NCBI GenBank assembly: GCA_905479905.1
Contig: CAJQOK010000043.1
Location: forward strand, 1-8,136
DNA: 8,136 nucleotides
Direction: 5' to 3'
From: an uncultured Aliterella sp.
Lineage (GTDB): Bacteria; Cyanobacteriota; Cyanobacteriia; Cyanobacteriales; Chroococcidiopsidaceae
Made by a program: the position numbers and the translations under genes. This document shows, one piece after another, positions 6,665-8,136 of this stretch. Within the stretch, counting starts at the first letter, position 1, and each line of letters opens with the position of its first letter. The notes beneath the pieces are model-generated. The model was not told the origin of the DNA, made no database searches, and worked only from the letters and a program-made list of their open reading frames with translations.

Positions 6665-6969
6665 TATCTAATGGCTCCTAACGCTCGTTTGGTATTGTCG
6701 GTAATGAAGCGGATGGACGAACTAGGCAAAGTAATGACAATCGCTACAGATCACGGGCTTTTAATACAGCATAATGTCCGTCAATTAACCGCACTTGGAG
6801 CCAAACTAGAGCTAAGACAGAAACAACTGTTGCCGTTTTTTCTGTATCCGGTTATGGATATGGCGATCGCTTGTCTCAATTGATCGCCTGTGGCATTACC
6901 AAAACTGGGGTCGCTGTCGAAATGGTAGATATGCGATCAAGCGATTTACAAGAAATTCAAGAACTTGTT
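6665..6969 (+). pseudogene. Fragment of a flavodiiron (diflavin flavoprotein) gene, frameshifted
   Basis: Two frames together give about 100 residues of a cyanobacterial flavodiiron protein, covering the end of the metallo-beta-lactamase-like diiron domain and the start of the flavodoxin domain. The first frame (6665-6790) reads YLMAPNARLVLSVMKRMDEL and continues to HNVRQLT. The second (6793-6969) reads TWSQTRAKTETTVAVF, then SVSGYGYGDRLSQLI, CGITKTGVAVEMVDM and QEIQELV. Family members have an LTGRYRTWSQ-like stretch at the junction; here about 10 bases seem lost between 6790 and 6791, shifting the frame. The usual GHGPL motif, whose His is an iron ligand, reads DHGLL here, a further sign of decay. 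Both ends of the gene (most of the diiron domain, the rest of the flavodoxin domain, and the flavin reductase domain) are absent. Intact Flv proteins reduce O2 to water with NAD(P)H or photosynthetic electrons; this piece cannot. Confidence 0.8.
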
Positions 6970-7037
6970 GTAAATCGCTGGGATGATAATTTCTATACCG
7001 CCAACTTCCGCAAATTTTAGCGTCAAAACTGCTGATA

Positions 7038-7464
7038 AGCAGGAAAAATTACTTACAGAAATTCCCGCATTGTACTTAGAAATTGCTACGAATTATGAAG
7101 TATTAGGACAATTAGAACAAGCTTTTGCTTCTTACCAGCAAGCTTATACTTCTGCTTGGGCATTACAGCAGTTTTTTCAAGCAGGGGATGCTTTGAGAAA
7201 ATTAATAGCTTCGTATATTTCTCAAGGTCAAATAGATGAAGTACAAACAAGCCGGATTTTTTTACAAGCTGATGAGCAAGCCGTCAAGGTTTATGGAATG
7301 ATGAATACTTAGACCAAATCGGGCAAATTAATCTTAAAAAAGGTGATTACCCCAAAGCTTTAGAGGCGTTTCAAAATGGTTTAGATTTAGCCAAACAATT
7401 GCAGTATCAAGAAGATTATTTTACCCAGCAAATTGCTTTAGTAGATAAGCAAATTCCTAAGTAG
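7038..7464 (+). pseudogene. 5'-truncated, frameshifted copy of the TPR protein gene
   Basis: Corresponds to codons 264-406 of the intact TPR gene at 2784-4004. The first 263 codons, including the signal peptide, are missing; flanking DNA from the flavodiiron side is joined directly at AGCAGGAAAA. There is an in-frame 3-base deletion near 7240 (DEALQT becomes DEVQT) and a 1-base deletion near 7310 that creates a TAG stop at 7310-7312. After the deletion, the correct frame resumes as DQIGQINLKKGDYP and continues to the same final DKQIPK and TAG (7462-7464). An ATG at 6983 opens a frame of 109 codons across the junction (MIISIPPTSANF..), but it has no signal peptide and ends at the frameshift, so a functional product is unlikely. 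It converges on the pentapeptide gene with 17 bases between stops. Confidence 0.9.
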
Positions 7465-7580
7465 ATACGCTACCTTTGTATCTAATACTTCGATAAATCT
7501 GCCCCGTACAATTTTGCTCCTTTAAAATTTGCCCCAGCTACTATCGCCCCATCCATATCTACATTGTAGAGTTTGGCATT
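7038..7580 (+). repeat. Direct repeat copy B: TPR 3' end plus pentapeptide 3' end
   Basis: Matches 3574-4130 in the same orientation. The TPR portion (7038-7464) is about 93% identical by hand count. Substitutions are uneven: about 24 lie before the 1-base deletion near 7310 and only 4 in the last 150 bases. The portion beyond the TPR stop is more diverged. Copies A and B bracket about 2.9 kb containing the peroxidase gene and the flavodiiron fragment. Confidence 0.93.
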
Positions 7581-7907
7581 GCTAAAATTTACCCCTGTAA
7601 GATTAGCTTCATTAAAACTAGCATCTGACGCAAAAGTATTTATTAAGGTAGCTTGTTTGAGATTAGAACCAGTTAAATCTGCTCCTTCTAAGTTGGCATT
7701 TGCTAAGTTAGCTTTCTCTAAGTTTGCATCTCTCAAATCTGCACCAATTAAATGAGTTCCACTCAAATCAGCGCCTTGTAAATCGCATTTTTGGCATTGC
7801 TTAGTTTCTAGCAACTGTCTGACATGAGCCGGATTTTCTGCTTTGACTGGAGCTACTAAACAAATTGCACTGATAATTGCAGTAGTAGCTAAAATTTGCA
7901 GTTTCAT
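7482..7907 (-). CDS. Exported pentapeptide-repeat protein, intact copy
   Basis: A 141-aa protein with a Sec-type signal peptide (residues 1-23, MKLQILATTAIIS.. ending VKA) and then a right-handed quadrilateral beta-helix of A(D/N)LXX repeats from about 42 to 138: DLQGADLSGTHLIGADL, ANLEKANLANANLEGADL, ANLTGVNFSNAKL and NFKGAKLYGADL. Family proteins of this small exported type are frequent in cyanobacteria and mostly uncharacterised. Two cysteines, Cys38 and Cys41 (CQKC), sit just before the repeats and could form a disulfide cap or metal site. The start is supported by a GAGGG Shine-Dalgarno (7918-7914) six bases from the ATG. It converges on the broken TPR copy; its own truncated duplicate lies at 4029-4130 next to the intact TPR gene, so a TPR/pentapeptide convergent pair is probably the ancestral neighbourhood. 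Function not known. Confidence 0.87.
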   Translation of the reverse strand: MKLQILATTAIISAICLVAPVKAENPAHVRQLLETKQCQKCDLQGADLSGTHLIGADLRDANLEKANLANANLEGADLTGSNLKQATLINTFASDASFNEANLTGVNFSNAKLYNVDMDGAIVAGANFKGAKLYGADLSKY

Positions 7908-7913
7908 CTTTTG

Positions 7914-7918
7914 CCCTC
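7914..7918 (-). promoter_or_regulatory. Shine-Dalgarno site of the pentapeptide gene
   Basis: GAGGG on the minus strand, six bases upstream of the ATG at 7907-7905. It supports this start, which also gives a proper signal peptide. Confidence 0.65.
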
Positions 7919-8092
7919 AAAATTAATTTAGGTTTATATAACCCTCTATTAATAGAATGACTCTATTAATTGCTATTTACCTCTTACAATTGGCAGAATT
8001 AACAGGAGTATTTTAGCGAAAATCAGTCTTAAGTAATAGAAGTATGCCTAACTTTGGGTAGTAGGGAATAAGGAAGATCCCCCCTAACCCAC
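7919..8092. other. Non-coding stretch upstream of the pentapeptide gene
   Basis: AT-rich bases without a recognisable gene on either strand. It should contain the pentapeptide gene promoter. CTCTATTAAT occurs twice close together (7942-7951 and 7961-7970) as a short direct repeat and could be a regulator site, but nothing more supports that. Confidence 0.45.
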
Positions 8093-8131
8093 GTCAACAA
8101 AGCGGGAAGCATAGCTACACCGCTTTTTGAC
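8093..8131. terminator. Hairpin at right edge, possible terminator or repeat
   Basis: GTCAA-C-AAAGCGG (8093-8105) pairs with CCGCTTT-TTGAC (8120-8131): 12 base pairs with a single bulged C and a 14-base loop. A run of five T follows the GC part on the plus strand, as in a factor-independent terminator, but there is no plus-strand gene just upstream. It may instead serve a minus-strand gene beyond the edge, or be part of a dispersed intergenic repeat cut by the window. Confidence 0.4.
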
Positions 8132-8136
8132 TCCCC

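Noticed and set aside
6983..7312. A new chimeric gene starting at ATG 6983 and running into the TPR copy
   Set aside because: No signal peptide, no Shine-Dalgarno, and it ends at the 1-base deletion that separates it from the conserved TPR end, so it is treated as part of the pseudogene.
7573..7755. 60-codon plus-strand frame inside the pentapeptide gene
   Set aside because: The regular pattern (LKFTPVRLASLKLAS) is the reverse reading of the pentapeptide repeats.

Overview
The window looks like a phycobilisome-containing cyanobacterium. Six HIP1 octamers (GCGATCGC, at 776, 1282, 3150, 3463, 6125 and 6863) lie across 8.1 kb, there is a phycobiliprotein lyase gene of the CpcT type, and one gene remnant matches the flavodiiron proteins that cyanobacteria use to reduce O2. 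I do not assign a genus.

Left part (1-2066, + strand): the 3' 1.2 kb of an APC-type amino acid permease gene runs into the window. Eight bases after its stop comes a small gene for a predicted lipoprotein with a class I SAM-methyltransferase fold, so the two are probably one operon. The operon ends at a 152-bp repeat structure: two 26-bp arms that are exact inverted copies of each other enclose a 28-bp tandem array. The convergent cpcT-like gene (- strand, to 2655) takes its stop codon from inside the right arm.

Middle and right (2784-7907): an intact exported TPR protein gene (+) is followed by the decayed 3' end of a pentapeptide-repeat gene (-). Next come a large di-heme cytochrome c peroxidase/MauG-family gene (-, 725 codons), a frameshifted fragment of a flavodiiron protein gene (+), a 5'-truncated and frameshifted copy of the same TPR gene (+), and finally an intact exported pentapeptide-repeat gene (-). 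The pair 'TPR 3' end / pentapeptide 3' end' is therefore present twice as a direct repeat of about 0.55 kb (3574-4130 and 7038-7580), bracketing about 2.9 kb with the peroxidase. The left copy has the intact TPR gene and the right copy the intact pentapeptide gene. This is the layout expected from single-crossover integration of a circle, or from a tandem duplication followed by deletion.

I see no complete new defence, mobile or biosynthetic system. The notable content is the duplicated tpr/pentapeptide locus with its gene graveyard, the structured repeat that terminates two genes, an apparently exported methyltransferase, and an unusually long di-heme peroxidase. The last 229 bases contain no gene, only a hairpin close to the right edge.
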